Positions 1-8,591 of a stretch of DNA of 64,000 nt are shown one piece after another. Source of the DNA: Micromonospora sp. R77 (GTDB lineage: Bacteria > Actinomycetota > Actinomycetes > Mycobacteriales > Micromonosporaceae); assembly GCF_022747945.1 (NCBI RefSeq), contig NZ_JALDST010000001.1, positions 3,596,001 through 3,660,000 on the forward strand. The letters run 5' to 3'. The number at the start of each line of letters is the position of its first letter. Positions within the stretch are counted from its first letter, which is position 1. The translations under genes were made by a program, and so were the position numbers. The notes under the pieces are model-generated. The model worked only from the letters and a program-made list of their open reading frames with translations, did no database searches and was not told the DNA's origin.

Positions 1-2
1 TC

Positions 3-302
3 GGGTTCGCGCTGCTGCTCGGCGGCTCGATCGCCCAGTACGTCGGCGGTCGGCTGCGGATCAACCCGGCCATGCTCTGGGGCTCGGTGATCGGTCTGCT
101 GACCGGTCTGGGCCTCGCCGCGCCGCTGCGCGACGGCGACGAGCCGGCACCGGCCAAACTTGTTACCAAGTTGGTGCTCGCGTTGCTGATCTTTGTCATG
201 GTCTTCTTCTCCCGTAAGCGGGAGTCCGTGGCCCGTGGCCACTTCCTCGCCATTGTCGGGTTGACCCTGGTCAACGCGGCTGTGGCGGTCTTCTGGCGGT
301 AG
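3..302 (+). CDS. Integral membrane protein, 3' part only
   Basis: The reading frame is already open at the left edge of the window, so only the last 99 residues are visible. They contain about three hydrophobic segments: around the first 15 residues, a Gly/Leu-rich helix after the Met at base 72, and LVLALLIFVMVFF. A basic loop (SRKRES) and a final helix ending VFWR follow. The frame stays open with strong G/C third-position bias up to the TAG at 300-302. I do not recognise the family. It is followed by about 260 bases without a gene before the nucleoside-transport operon, so it is probably a separate transcription unit. Confidence 0.6.
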   Translation, partial: GFALLLGGSIAQYVGGRLRINPAMLWGSVIGLLTGLGLAAPLRDGDEPAPAKLVTKLVLALLIFVMVFFSRKRESVARGHFLAIVGLTLVNAAVAVFWR

Positions 303-561
303 CGCTCCGACCAGCGGAAAGGCCGCGGGAAACCGGACGTTCGTGACACCGATCCGGAACGAGCACGACACGAAAAGTGATCTGGCCCACCCAAGGGTTA
401 CGTAGGGGTAACAGGCACTCAACAGTCGTGCACGATTGTCGGCCGGTGGGTGGGCGCGGGCGTACGCTCCCGTCCGTAACGTGGGACGCCGGCGGCGCAG
501 GGCAGGCCGGCTCAAGGGCTGCCACCGCTTTGAACGCGGTGTGCAATGGGAAGGAGACGTC
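303..561. other. Intergenic region upstream of the Bmp lipoprotein gene
   Basis: No convincing gene is present. A small inverted repeat, GTTAC-N6-GTAAC at 397-412, lies about 150 bases before the next start codon and could be an operator for the transport operon. No clear -35/-10 pair stands out. The last bases hold a good ribosome binding site, AAGGAG at 551-556. Confidence 0.35.
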
Positions 562-1650
562 TTGCGCTCTGTGCGTGGGATGCGGATCGCCTCCGCTTTC
601 GTGGCGGGTGGGCTCGTGCTGGGCGCCGCCGCATGTGGTGAGGCCCCCAAGGACGACAACAACGCCGGTGGCAACGGCGGCAAGAAGTACAGCGCCTGCA
701 TGGTGACCGACGTCGGCGGCATCGACGACAAGTCCTTCAACACCTCGGCCTGGAAGGGCCTGCAGGAGGCGGCGAAGGAGAACAGCAACATCGACGCCAA
801 GTACGTCGCGTCGAAGGCCGAGGCGGACTACGAGGTCAACCTCAACGGCTACGTCAACCAGAAGTGCGACTTCATCCTGGCCGTCGGTGGGCTGATGGCC
901 AAGGCCACCACCAAGGCCGCCGAGGCGCACAAGGACCAGCAGTTCGCGATCGTCGACGCGAACCCGGGCGTGGACAACGTCTACCCGATGCAGTTCGACA
1001 CCGCCCAGGCGGCCTTCCAGGCCGGCTACCTGGCCGCCGGGATGAGCAAGACCGGCAAGGTCGGCACCTACGGTGCCATCCCGATCCCGCCGGTCACCAT
1101 CTTCATGGACGGTTTCGTCGACGGCGTGGCCTACTACAACAAGGCCAAGAGCAAGAACGTCCAGGTGCTGGGCTGGGACAAGGCGACCCAGAAGGGTTCC
1201 TTCTCCAACTCGTTCACCAAGCAGGACGACGGCAAGAAGGTCTCCGACACCCTGGTCGCCCAGGGCGCGGACATCATCATGCCGGTTGCCGGTGGCGCGG
1301 GCCTCGGCACCACCGCCGCGGCCAAGGCCTCCGGCGGCAAGTTCTCGGTGATCTGGGTGGACGTCGACGGCTGCGAGAGCACCCCGGACTGCGCCGCGCT
1401 GCTGACCACCGTGGTCAAGAACATCCCGGACGCCGTCAAGGAGGCCGTGCTCAAGGCCGCCGGTGGCGAGAAGCTGGCTGCCAAGCCCGGCTTCGTCGGC
1501 ACCCTGGCGAACAACGGTGTCTCGATCGCCCCGTACCACGACTTCGACAGCAAGGTCCCCGCGGACCTGAAGGCCGAGGTCGAGAAGCTCAAGGCGGACA
1601 TCGCCGCCGGCACCATCACGGTCACCTCGAAGGCCCAGCCGACCAAGTGA
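562..1650 (+). CDS. Bmp-family (PnrA/NupN-like) substrate-binding lipoprotein of a nucleoside ABC importer
   Basis: A 362-residue extracytoplasmic binding protein, probably capturing purine or pyrimidine nucleosides for the transporter encoded next. I start it at TTG 562 because AAGGAG lies 5 bases upstream; GTG 571 and ATG 580 are alternatives in the same frame. The N terminus is a lipoprotein signal, with a basic start, a hydrophobic core and a lipobox-like GAAAC, giving a lipidated Cys near residue 25. The mature part carries the Bmp-family opening (CMVTDVGGIDDKSFN), the central AVGGLMAKATTKAA region and a late IWVDVDGCES segment. The family includes B. subtilis NupN and spirochaete PnrA/BmpA. 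The nucleoside specificity is inferred from the family and from the deaminase and phosphorylase genes nearby. Confidence 0.88.
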   Translation: MRSVRGMRIASAFVAGGLVLGAAACGEAPKDDNNAGGNGGKKYSACMVTDVGGIDDKSFNTSAWKGLQEAAKENSNIDAKYVASKAEADYEVNLNGYVNQKCDFILAVGGLMAKATTKAAEAHKDQQFAIVDANPGVDNVYPMQFDTAQAAFQAGYLAAGMSKTGKVGTYGAIPIPPVTIFMDGFVDGVAYYNKAKSKNVQVLGWDKATQKGSFSNSFTKQDDGKKVSDTLVAQGADIIMPVAGGAGLGTTAAAKASGGKFSVIWVDVDGCESTPDCAALLTTVVKNIPDAVKEAVLKAAGGEKLAAKPGFVGTLANNGVSIAPYHDFDSKVPADLKAEVEKLKADIAAGTITVTSKAQPTK

Positions 1651-1714
1651 CCATCCGTCCGGCCCTCGCGGTGGAAACATCGGCAGCGGGGGCCGGCGGG
1701 CACCAGGCATGACG

Positions 1715-1766
1715 ATCGGCCGCTCCGGCGTACGTGGGGAGACCCGCGACCGCCGGGGCGGCCGAT
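1715..1766 (+). terminator. Intercistronic stem-loop between the binding-protein and ATPase genes
   Basis: A 16-bp inverted repeat pairs 1715-1730 with 1751-1766 at 15 of 16 positions; the exception is a G-T type pair. The loop is 20 bases. It sits in the 204-base gap after the lipoprotein gene. Such structures often protect or partly terminate the message, so that binding protein is made in excess of the membrane components. Confidence 0.5.
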
Positions 1767-1854
1767 CCGCTCCACCCCTCGGCCGGCCCGCCCCGGGCGG
1801 CCGGCCAGGCAGCGGCTACGCTGCACACCCTCGCTCGCACTCCAGGAGGTTGCG

Positions 1855-3458
<1,604 letters not shown>

Positions 3459-3462
<4 letters not shown>

Positions 3463-4790
3463 GCAACCCGAACCCGGTGTCCGGCTCCCCGGACAAGGAG
3501 CCGGCGACCGAGGCGCAGGTGGCGGAGAGCGTGGGAGGCGGCACCGACCGTGCCGCGGCGATGACCGCCCCGAAGCGGCCCGACGAGGAGCCCCGTCCCT
3601 CGCTGGGCCGGCTGTTCCTGGACAATCTCTGGGCCGCCAACACGGTGACCGTCACCCTGCTGGCGCTGGTGCTGGCGATGGTGATCGGCGCGATCCTGAT
3701 CATCGTGTCGGATCCCGAGGTGCTGGCCACCTACGGCTACATCACCGCCCGCCCGGCCGACGCGCTGACCTCCAGCTGGACGGTGGTCAGCGAGGCGTAC
3801 GCGAACCTGTTCAAGGGCGCGGTCTTCGACCCGGAGGCCTCCGGTTTCACGGCGGCGCTGGGCCCGATCTCGGAGACCCTCACCTATACCGCGCCACTGG
3901 TCTTCACCGGCCTGTCGGTGGCGCTGGCGTTCCGCGGCGGCCTGTTCAACATCGGCGCCCAGGGTCAGGCCATCATCGGCGTCATCCTCGCCGCGGTCGC
4001 CGGCTTCGCGCTGCCGTTGCCCCCGGTGCTGCACCTGCTCGTCGCGCTGCTCGCCGGTGCGGTCGGCGGCGCGCTCTGGGGCTTCATCCCGGGCATCCTC
4101 AAGGCGCGCACCGGCGCCCACGAGGTGATCAACACGATCATGCTCAACTACGTCGCCGTCTACTTCCTGTCCTGGATCCTCGTCCAGAACGCGGTGAAGG
4201 ACCCGGCCCGGGCGGACGCGATCAGCAAGCCGGTCGAGTCGTCCGCCCAACTGCCCCGGCTGCTCGGCGCGGACCTACGGGTGCACGCCGGCATCCTGCT
4301 CGCGGTGCTCGCCACCTGGTTCGTCGCCTGGTTGCTCAACCGCTCCACGCTCGGCTTCGAGCTGCGGGCGGTCGGCGCCAACCCGGACGCCGCGCGGACC
4401 GCCGGCATCAGCGTCACCCGGACGTACGTGCTGATCATGGTGGTCGCCGGTCTGCTCGCCGGCCTCGGCGGCTCGAACATGGTGCTCGGCTCGACCGCGG
4501 ACGCGCTCACTCCGGAGGTGATCGCGCAGATCGGCTTCGACGGCATCCTGGTCGCCCTGCTCGGCCGGGTGAAGCCGTGGGGCGTGCTGCTCGCGGCGCT
4601 GCTCTTCGGCGCGCTGCAGGCCGGTGGCAACCGGATGCAGTCGTACTCGGGGATCTCGCTGGAGCTGGTCACCGTGCTCCAGGCGCTGATCGTCATCTTC
4701 ATCGCCGCACCGGCCCTGGTGAAGGCGATCTTCCAGCTCCGGGCCGCCCGCGCCGCCCGGTTGCAGACGAGCCTGGCGAAGGGCTGGTAA
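3459..4790 (+). CDS. Nucleoside ABC importer permease (NupP-like, BPD_transp_2)
   Basis: A 443-residue inner-membrane permease whose start overlaps the ATPase stop by four bases, implying translational coupling. A hydrophilic, charged N-terminal extension of about 45 residues precedes the membrane part, which has eight or more hydrophobic segments. Family features include the [13 protein letters not shown] motif after the first helices and the [13 protein letters not shown] stretch, both typical of NupP/YufP and RbsC-like permeases. It forms a heterodimeric channel with the next gene product. The Pro/Asp/Glu-rich N-terminal tail is longer than in Firmicute homologues. Confidence 0.88.
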
Positions 4791-4794
4791 GGCG

Positions 4795-6075
4795 ATGTCC
4801 ACCACCGCTGTCCCCGACGTCGCTGTCGCGACGGTCGACGAGGGCTTCTGGACCCGTACCCGCAAGGTCGGTGCGGTCCTGCTGGGGCTGGGCGTGCTGG
4901 CCGCCGTGCTCTTCGGTGCGCTCGCCACCGGCCAGGCGGCCCGCTTCACCCTCAGCGAGACCGAGGGCGGCGCGGCTCTGGAGATCAACGGCACGATCGG
5001 CGCGATCGCCTTCGGGATCATCGCGGCCGTGGCCGGCGCCGCCCTGCTCGCCGGGGTGCCGAAGCGCTGGTTCACGGTGCTGCTCGGCGTCGGGCTGCTC
5101 GCCTTCGTGCTGAGCTTCCTGTGCTGGCAGGTCTCCGCCGCTCCCGCCGGGCGTAACTTCATGCCGCTGGTCAACATCATCCGGGGCACCTTCGTGCTGG
5201 CCCTGCCGCTGATCTTCGGCGCGCTGGCCGGCGTGCTCTGCGAACGGTCCGGCGTGGTCAACGTGGCGATCGAGGGGCAGCTGCTGATGGGCGCCTTCAG
5301 CGGCGCGCTCTTCGGCAGCCTCTCCGGCAACGTCTGGGTCGGCCTGGTCGCCGCGGCGATCGGTGGCGCGTTCATCTCGCTGCTGCTGGCCGTCTTCGCC
5401 ATCCGCTACCTGGTCGACCAGGTGGTCATGGGCATCGTGCTGAACCTGCTGGCGGTCGGCGTCACCGGCTTCCTCTACGAGCGGCTGATGCAGACCGACG
5501 CGACGAAGTACAACAGCGCGCCGCGCTTCTCCAACTGGGAGATCCCGCTGCTGAAGGACATCCCGCTGATCGGGCCGGCGCTGTTCCGGGGGAACATCTT
5601 CCTCTATCTCGGCCTACTGCTGGTGCTCGTCATCCACATCGCGCTGTTCCGTACCCGGTGGGGTCTGCGGACCCGGTCGGTCGGTGAGCACCCCACCGCC
5701 GCCGACACGCTCGGCGTGAAGGTGCTCCGGCTGCGCTACCGCAACGTGCTGCTGGCCGGGCTGGTCGCCGGCGTGGGCGGCGCCTCCTACACCCTGGCGC
5801 TCTACTCGTTCACCAAGAACATGATCGGCGGTAAGGGCTTCATCGCCCTCGCCGCGCTGATCTTCGGTCGCTGGAGCCCGACCGGTGCCCTGCTGGCCGC
5901 GCTCTTCTTCGGCTTCGCCGACCAGCTCGCCACCTACCTGGGTGCGATCGGCAGCGGCATCCCCAGCCAGTTCCTGGCGATGCTGCCCTACCTGGCGACG
6001 ATCCTGGCGGTGGCCGGCCTGGTCGGCCGGGTCCGGGCGCCGGCGGCGGACGGCAAGCCGTACATCAAGGGCTGA
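4795..6075 (+). CDS. Nucleoside ABC importer permease (NupQ-like, BPD_transp_2)
   Basis: A 426-residue second permease, 4 bases after its partner. The N-terminal third, to about residue 125, is an extra hydrophobic block with three or four helices; the conserved permease core follows (LCERSGVVNVAIEGQ, then YLVDQVVMGIVLNLLAVG). The same order of lipoprotein, ATPase, permease, permease is found in nupNOPQ of Bacillus and in Streptomyces next to cytidine deaminase and thymidine phosphorylase. Here that continuation is interrupted by the block at 6087-11733. Two hairpins directly follow the stop codon. Confidence 0.88.
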   Translation: MSTTAVPDVAVATVDEGFWTRTRKVGAVLLGLGVLAAVLFGALATGQAARFTLSETEGGAALEINGTIGAIAFGIIAAVAGAALLAGVPKRWFTVLLGVGLLAFVLSFLCWQVSAAPAGRNFMPLVNIIRGTFVLALPLIFGALAGVLCERSGVVNVAIEGQLLMGAFSGALFGSLSGNVWVGLVAAAIGGAFISLLLAVFAIRYLVDQVVMGIVLNLLAVGVTGFLYERLMQTDATKYNSAPRFSNWEIPLLKDIPLIGPALFRGNIFLYLGLLLVLVIHIALFRTRWGLRTRSVGEHPTAADTLGVKVLRLRYRNVLLAGLVAGVGGASYTLALYSFTKNMIGGKGFIALAALIFGRWSPTGALLAALFFGFADQLATYLGAIGSGIPSQFLAMLPYLATILAVAGLVGRVRAPAADGKPYIKG

Positions 6076-6086
6076 CCAGGACCTGG

Positions 6087-6124
6087 CCGTGATGCCCGGC
6101 AGGCTGGTCGGCCGGGCATCACGG
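6087..6124 (+). terminator. Stem-loop terminator after the nucleoside importer operon
   Basis: A perfect 14-bp inverted repeat (6087-6100 with 6111-6124) and a 10-base loop, beginning 12 bases after the permease stop. There is no U-tract, which is usual for high-G+C actinobacteria. Confidence 0.7.
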
Positions 6125-6132
6125 TGAGCCAG

Positions 6133-6185
6133 GAGACCTCCGGCCCGGTGTGGGCGTCAGCACCGCACACCTCGCCGGAGGTCTC
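6133..6185. terminator. Second tandem stem-loop, possibly bidirectional
   Basis: A perfect 12-bp inverted repeat (6133-6144 with 6174-6185); GGTGTG/CACACC inside it can extend the structure. It lies between the plus-strand importer operon and the 3' end of the minus-strand SARP gene, so it can insulate both. Confidence 0.55.
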
Positions 6186-6257
6186 GCCTCGTCTCAGGCC
6201 GTCACGCCGTCGACAACGCTCATCGGCACGGCCCTGGCCAGGGGCCGCTGCGAAGCG

Positions 6258-7217
6258 TCAGGCCGCTCGGCCGGGCCGCGGCAGCCGTTCGACAGCTGCG
6301 CTCCGGTGGCCCGTTCCGATGAGTGAATAGGCCGCGCGGATGTGGGACATGGCCTCTTCGAGGTGGCGTACCAGCTCCGACTCGTGGCTCACCACGTTGT
6401 TGACGTGCGGTTGCATCGAGGCGAACGCCGACAGGTCGGTGTCGATCCGACCACGACGCGAGCCCGACGCGGGCGAAGGGGTGTCGGAGGCCAAGGCCTT
6501 CTGAATTCGCCGTTCCGCCCCTCGGGCCGCAGGCCCTGGGCGACTGCCGAAGTCTTCAGCCAGGCCCGTCGCGAAGGCGCGATAGGCGGCCAGGGCCTCC
6601 GGATACCGATGGCTCAGCAGCAGGGCGTCGACCAGTAGCACCAGGTAGCGTTCGTCCGCAGGATGCAGTCGGGTCTGACACCGCAGGTCTGCCACAGCCT
6701 CGTCCAGACGCCCCAACTCGATCTGCGTCTCGATCAACCGCTCGGTGGCGGCCGCCCGCAGTTCGTCGAGACGGTGTGCACAGGCCCGGAGCTCGACGCC
6801 GTCCATGCCCTCGAGTGCCGGGCCCCTCCACAGCGCGAGGCTGTCACGATACGTGGCGACCGCCGACTCCGCCCGGCCTGCGGCGAGGTGTTCGGCAGCG
6901 GTACGCAGGTCGCGCTCGAAACAGTGGGCGTCGATCTCGCCAGGATCCACGTTGAGTTGGTAGCCGCGCCCGCTCCGGCTGATGTCGACGGCGTCGGCTC
7001 CACCACCGAGGACCCGGCGGAGCATCGACATGCAGTTCTGGACCTGCTCACGAGCGGTTGCCGGAGGCCGCTCATCCCAAACGGCGTCGACCATCCGGTC
7101 GACGGACACACTCTTGTTGACGTTCGCCGCGAGCATGGCCACCAGCACGGTGGCGCGACGTCCTGTTACACCGGCTGTGTTCTCGACGCATGGAGCGCCC
7201 AGGATTCTGAAACGCAT
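6258..7217 (-). CDS. SARP-family (AfsR/DnrI-type) transcriptional activator
   Basis: 319 residues. Residues 1-90 match the OmpR-like winged helix of SARPs (MRFRILG at the start, SVSVDRMVDAVW, ATAREQVQNCMSMLRR, GRGYQL). Residues 95-245 form the bacterial transcriptional activation domain with helical-repeat character (CFERDLRTAAEHLAAGRAE, WRGPALEG, HPADERYLVLLVDALL). About 70 further residues form a tail I do not recognise. SARPs usually activate secondary-metabolite or other specialised operons by binding heptameric direct repeats with RNA polymerase. No biosynthetic cluster lies here, so the natural target is the minus-strand operon just upstream (10976 to 7421) or a distant locus; this is inference. 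A promoter is visible at 7263-7292. Confidence 0.88.
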   Translation of the reverse strand: MRFRILGAPCVENTAGVTGRRATVLVAMLAANVNKSVSVDRMVDAVWDERPPATAREQVQNCMSMLRRVLGGGADAVDISRSGRGYQLNVDPGEIDAHCFERDLRTAAEHLAAGRAESAVATYRDSLALWRGPALEGMDGVELRACAHRLDELRAAATERLIETQIELGRLDEAVADLRCQTRLHPADERYLVLLVDALLLSHRYPEALAAYRAFATGLAEDFGSRPGPAARGAERRIQKALASDTPSPASGSRRGRIDTDLSAFASMQPHVNNVVSHESELVRHLEEAMSHIRAAYSLIGTGHRSAAVERLPRPGRAA

Positions 7218-7262
7218 TGTCTTTCCCCCGTTGTGCCGGCTGTTACGGAACCGGCTCGAGCC

Positions 7263-7292
7263 ATCCTGCAGGCGGCCCTAACGGAGTGTCAA
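7263..7292 (-). promoter_or_regulatory. Promoter of the SARP gene
   Basis: On the minus strand a consensus -35 TTGACA (7287-7292) is followed after 18 bases by CAGGAT (7263-7268) as a -10. The -10 box ends 45 bases before the ATG at 7217. This is the best vegetative-type promoter in the window. Confidence 0.6.
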
Positions 7293-7350
7293 GATCTGCT
7301 CACGACGAAGAGGTCATTCGGGACGGAGGGTCCGAAGGGGGTGGATCGGC

Positions 7351-7386
7351 GTGAAGCGTGACCGGGTGCCCCCGGTCACGCTTCAC
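7351..7386 (-). terminator. Terminator of the M15-like operon
   Basis: A perfect 16-bp hairpin (7351-7366 with 7371-7386) with a 4-base loop, 35 bases past the stop of the gene at 7421. It separates that operon from the SARP promoter downstream on the same strand. Confidence 0.75.
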
Positions 7387-7420
7387 CCGGCGAACGGGTT
7401 CGACGAGATCCGGTCAGCGC

Positions 7421-8119
7421 CTACGACTGCTGTCGGGTGGCGAGGGTGGAAGCCGCCCGCCGACGACCGGGGGAGTAGATGTCGGCGGGGGTACCCGCTC
7501 CGTTGCCCGGCGTCGCGTCCCACGAGCCGATCTTCCGGGCCACGCGAAGCAGCCGACCGTCACCGGGTCGTACGTCGATCTGGAAGTGTCCTTCCTTCGG
7601 CCGGGCCCGGTGGTCGCCGCCCCAGCGAACGACACCCTCGCACTCGGCCAGAATGTCACGCACGACCGCCACCTCGTGGGCGAAGAAGCCGCCGCGTACC
7701 CCGGCCGGGTAACGGTCAGGCCAGATGGCGACGGCGGTACCCGAGAGGTAGTTCGACTCGTACGGAGCCGAGATCCGGCGGTTCGTGTGGTGGCCGGAGA
7801 CGGCACCCACCGTCACCGCGCTGATCTCGTAGTGGAACCTGCGCACCACGTGCAGCAGGACGGTCGCTACCTCACCGGTCAACAGGGCCACCGAGGCGTT
7901 GGACCCCTCCACGTGGTACGTGCGGGTGGCCGTCGAGCCGATCACCGGCCAACCGTTCTGCGAGGTGGCTCGGGTCCACGGCTGCCCGGCGGACGTCGCG
8001 GTCGGTGACGCCGCTGCGGCGGGACTGCCGGCGAGCGCGACGGCCCCCGCACCGGCCACCCCGGCGAGAAGAACATGGCGGCGGTGCCACCCGTTACCGG
8101 AGTTGTCAGACTCAATCAT
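7421..8119 (-). CDS. Tat-exported M15 peptidase-like protein lacking zinc ligands
   Basis: 232 residues from ATG 8119, which has AGGAG nine bases upstream; GTG 8161 is an alternative. A twin-arginine-type signal (RRHVLLAGVAGAGAVALAG, then AAAASP) predicts export. The C-terminal half resembles D-Ala-D-Ala carboxypeptidase/endolysin-type M15 domains: an SNxxSGTAxx motif followed by ECEGVVRWGGD and GHFQIDV. Family enzymes bind zinc through SxHxxGxAxD plus a late His. Here the first two ligands are Tyr and Ala (SNYLSGTAVAIW, checked in the DNA) and only the final His remains. It is therefore probably a non-catalytic peptidoglycan-binding or inhibitor protein. It is the last gene of a three-gene minus-strand operon. 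Confidence 0.65.
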   Translation of the reverse strand: MIESDNSGNGWHRRHVLLAGVAGAGAVALAGSPAAAASPTATSAGQPWTRATSQNGWPVIGSTATRTYHVEGSNASVALLTGEVATVLLHVVRRFHYEISAVTVGAVSGHHTNRRISAPYESNYLSGTAVAIWPDRYPAGVRGGFFAHEVAVVRDILAECEGVVRWGGDHRARPKEGHFQIDVRPGDGRLLRVARKIGSWDATPGNGAGTPADIYSPGRRRAASTLATRQQS

Positions 8120-8157
8120 GTGTTGGTACTCCTGGGCTGCTTGCCTGCGGATCGATG

Positions 8158-8574
8158 TCACAGCGAAGTGGGCGAGCCCCTACGGCGGCGCCGTACGAGT
8201 TGGACCGCCCCGATGAGCGCACAGCTGAGCGCACCGGTCAGCAGGAGGATGATGAGGGGATTGACGTAAGCGGGCACCATGTCGACGTACTCGGTGCACT
8301 TGCGTTCCAGCGGCCAGTACCGCGCGTGGCCGTGCATGCCGTCCCAGTTGTCGTAGCGGGACACGCATGCGTCCCGGGGACTCGCACCCCAGTACGCCTG
8401 CATGTGCACGAGGCCGAACAGGTACATCTCGCCGGCCGCCAGGAGAAGGTAGGCGGCCGTGCGTGTCCATCCCCTCGCCGGTCCCTCGATTCGGCGGGTG
8501 GCCCGATGCAGTGCACGGGCCGCCGGCAGAACGAGGACGAGCGCGGTGAACAGGACCATCGCCAAAGCGAGCAC
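8158..8574 (-). CDS. Small three-helix membrane protein of unknown function
   Basis: 138 residues from GTG 8574, with AAGGAG five bases upstream. Hydrophobic segments lie at residues 1-22, about 38-62 and about 105-130. The loop between helices 2 and 3 (about 63-100) is rich in aromatic and charged residues and has two Cys (DACVSRYDNW, ERKCTEY). The tail is strongly basic (RRRRRG). I do not recognise a family. It starts 17 bases after the large gene at 8592 and ends 38 bases before the M15-like gene, so the three are probably co-transcribed. A membrane anchor or immunity/export partner for its neighbours is a guess. Confidence 0.6.
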   Translation of the reverse strand: MLALAMVLFTALVLVLPAARALHRATRRIEGPARGWTRTAAYLLLAAGEMYLFGLVHMQAYWGASPRDACVSRYDNWDGMHGHARYWPLERKCTEYVDMVPAYVNPLIILLLTGALSCALIGAVQLVRRRRRGSPTSL

Positions 8575-8591
8575 GGTCGCTCCTTCTCGAG

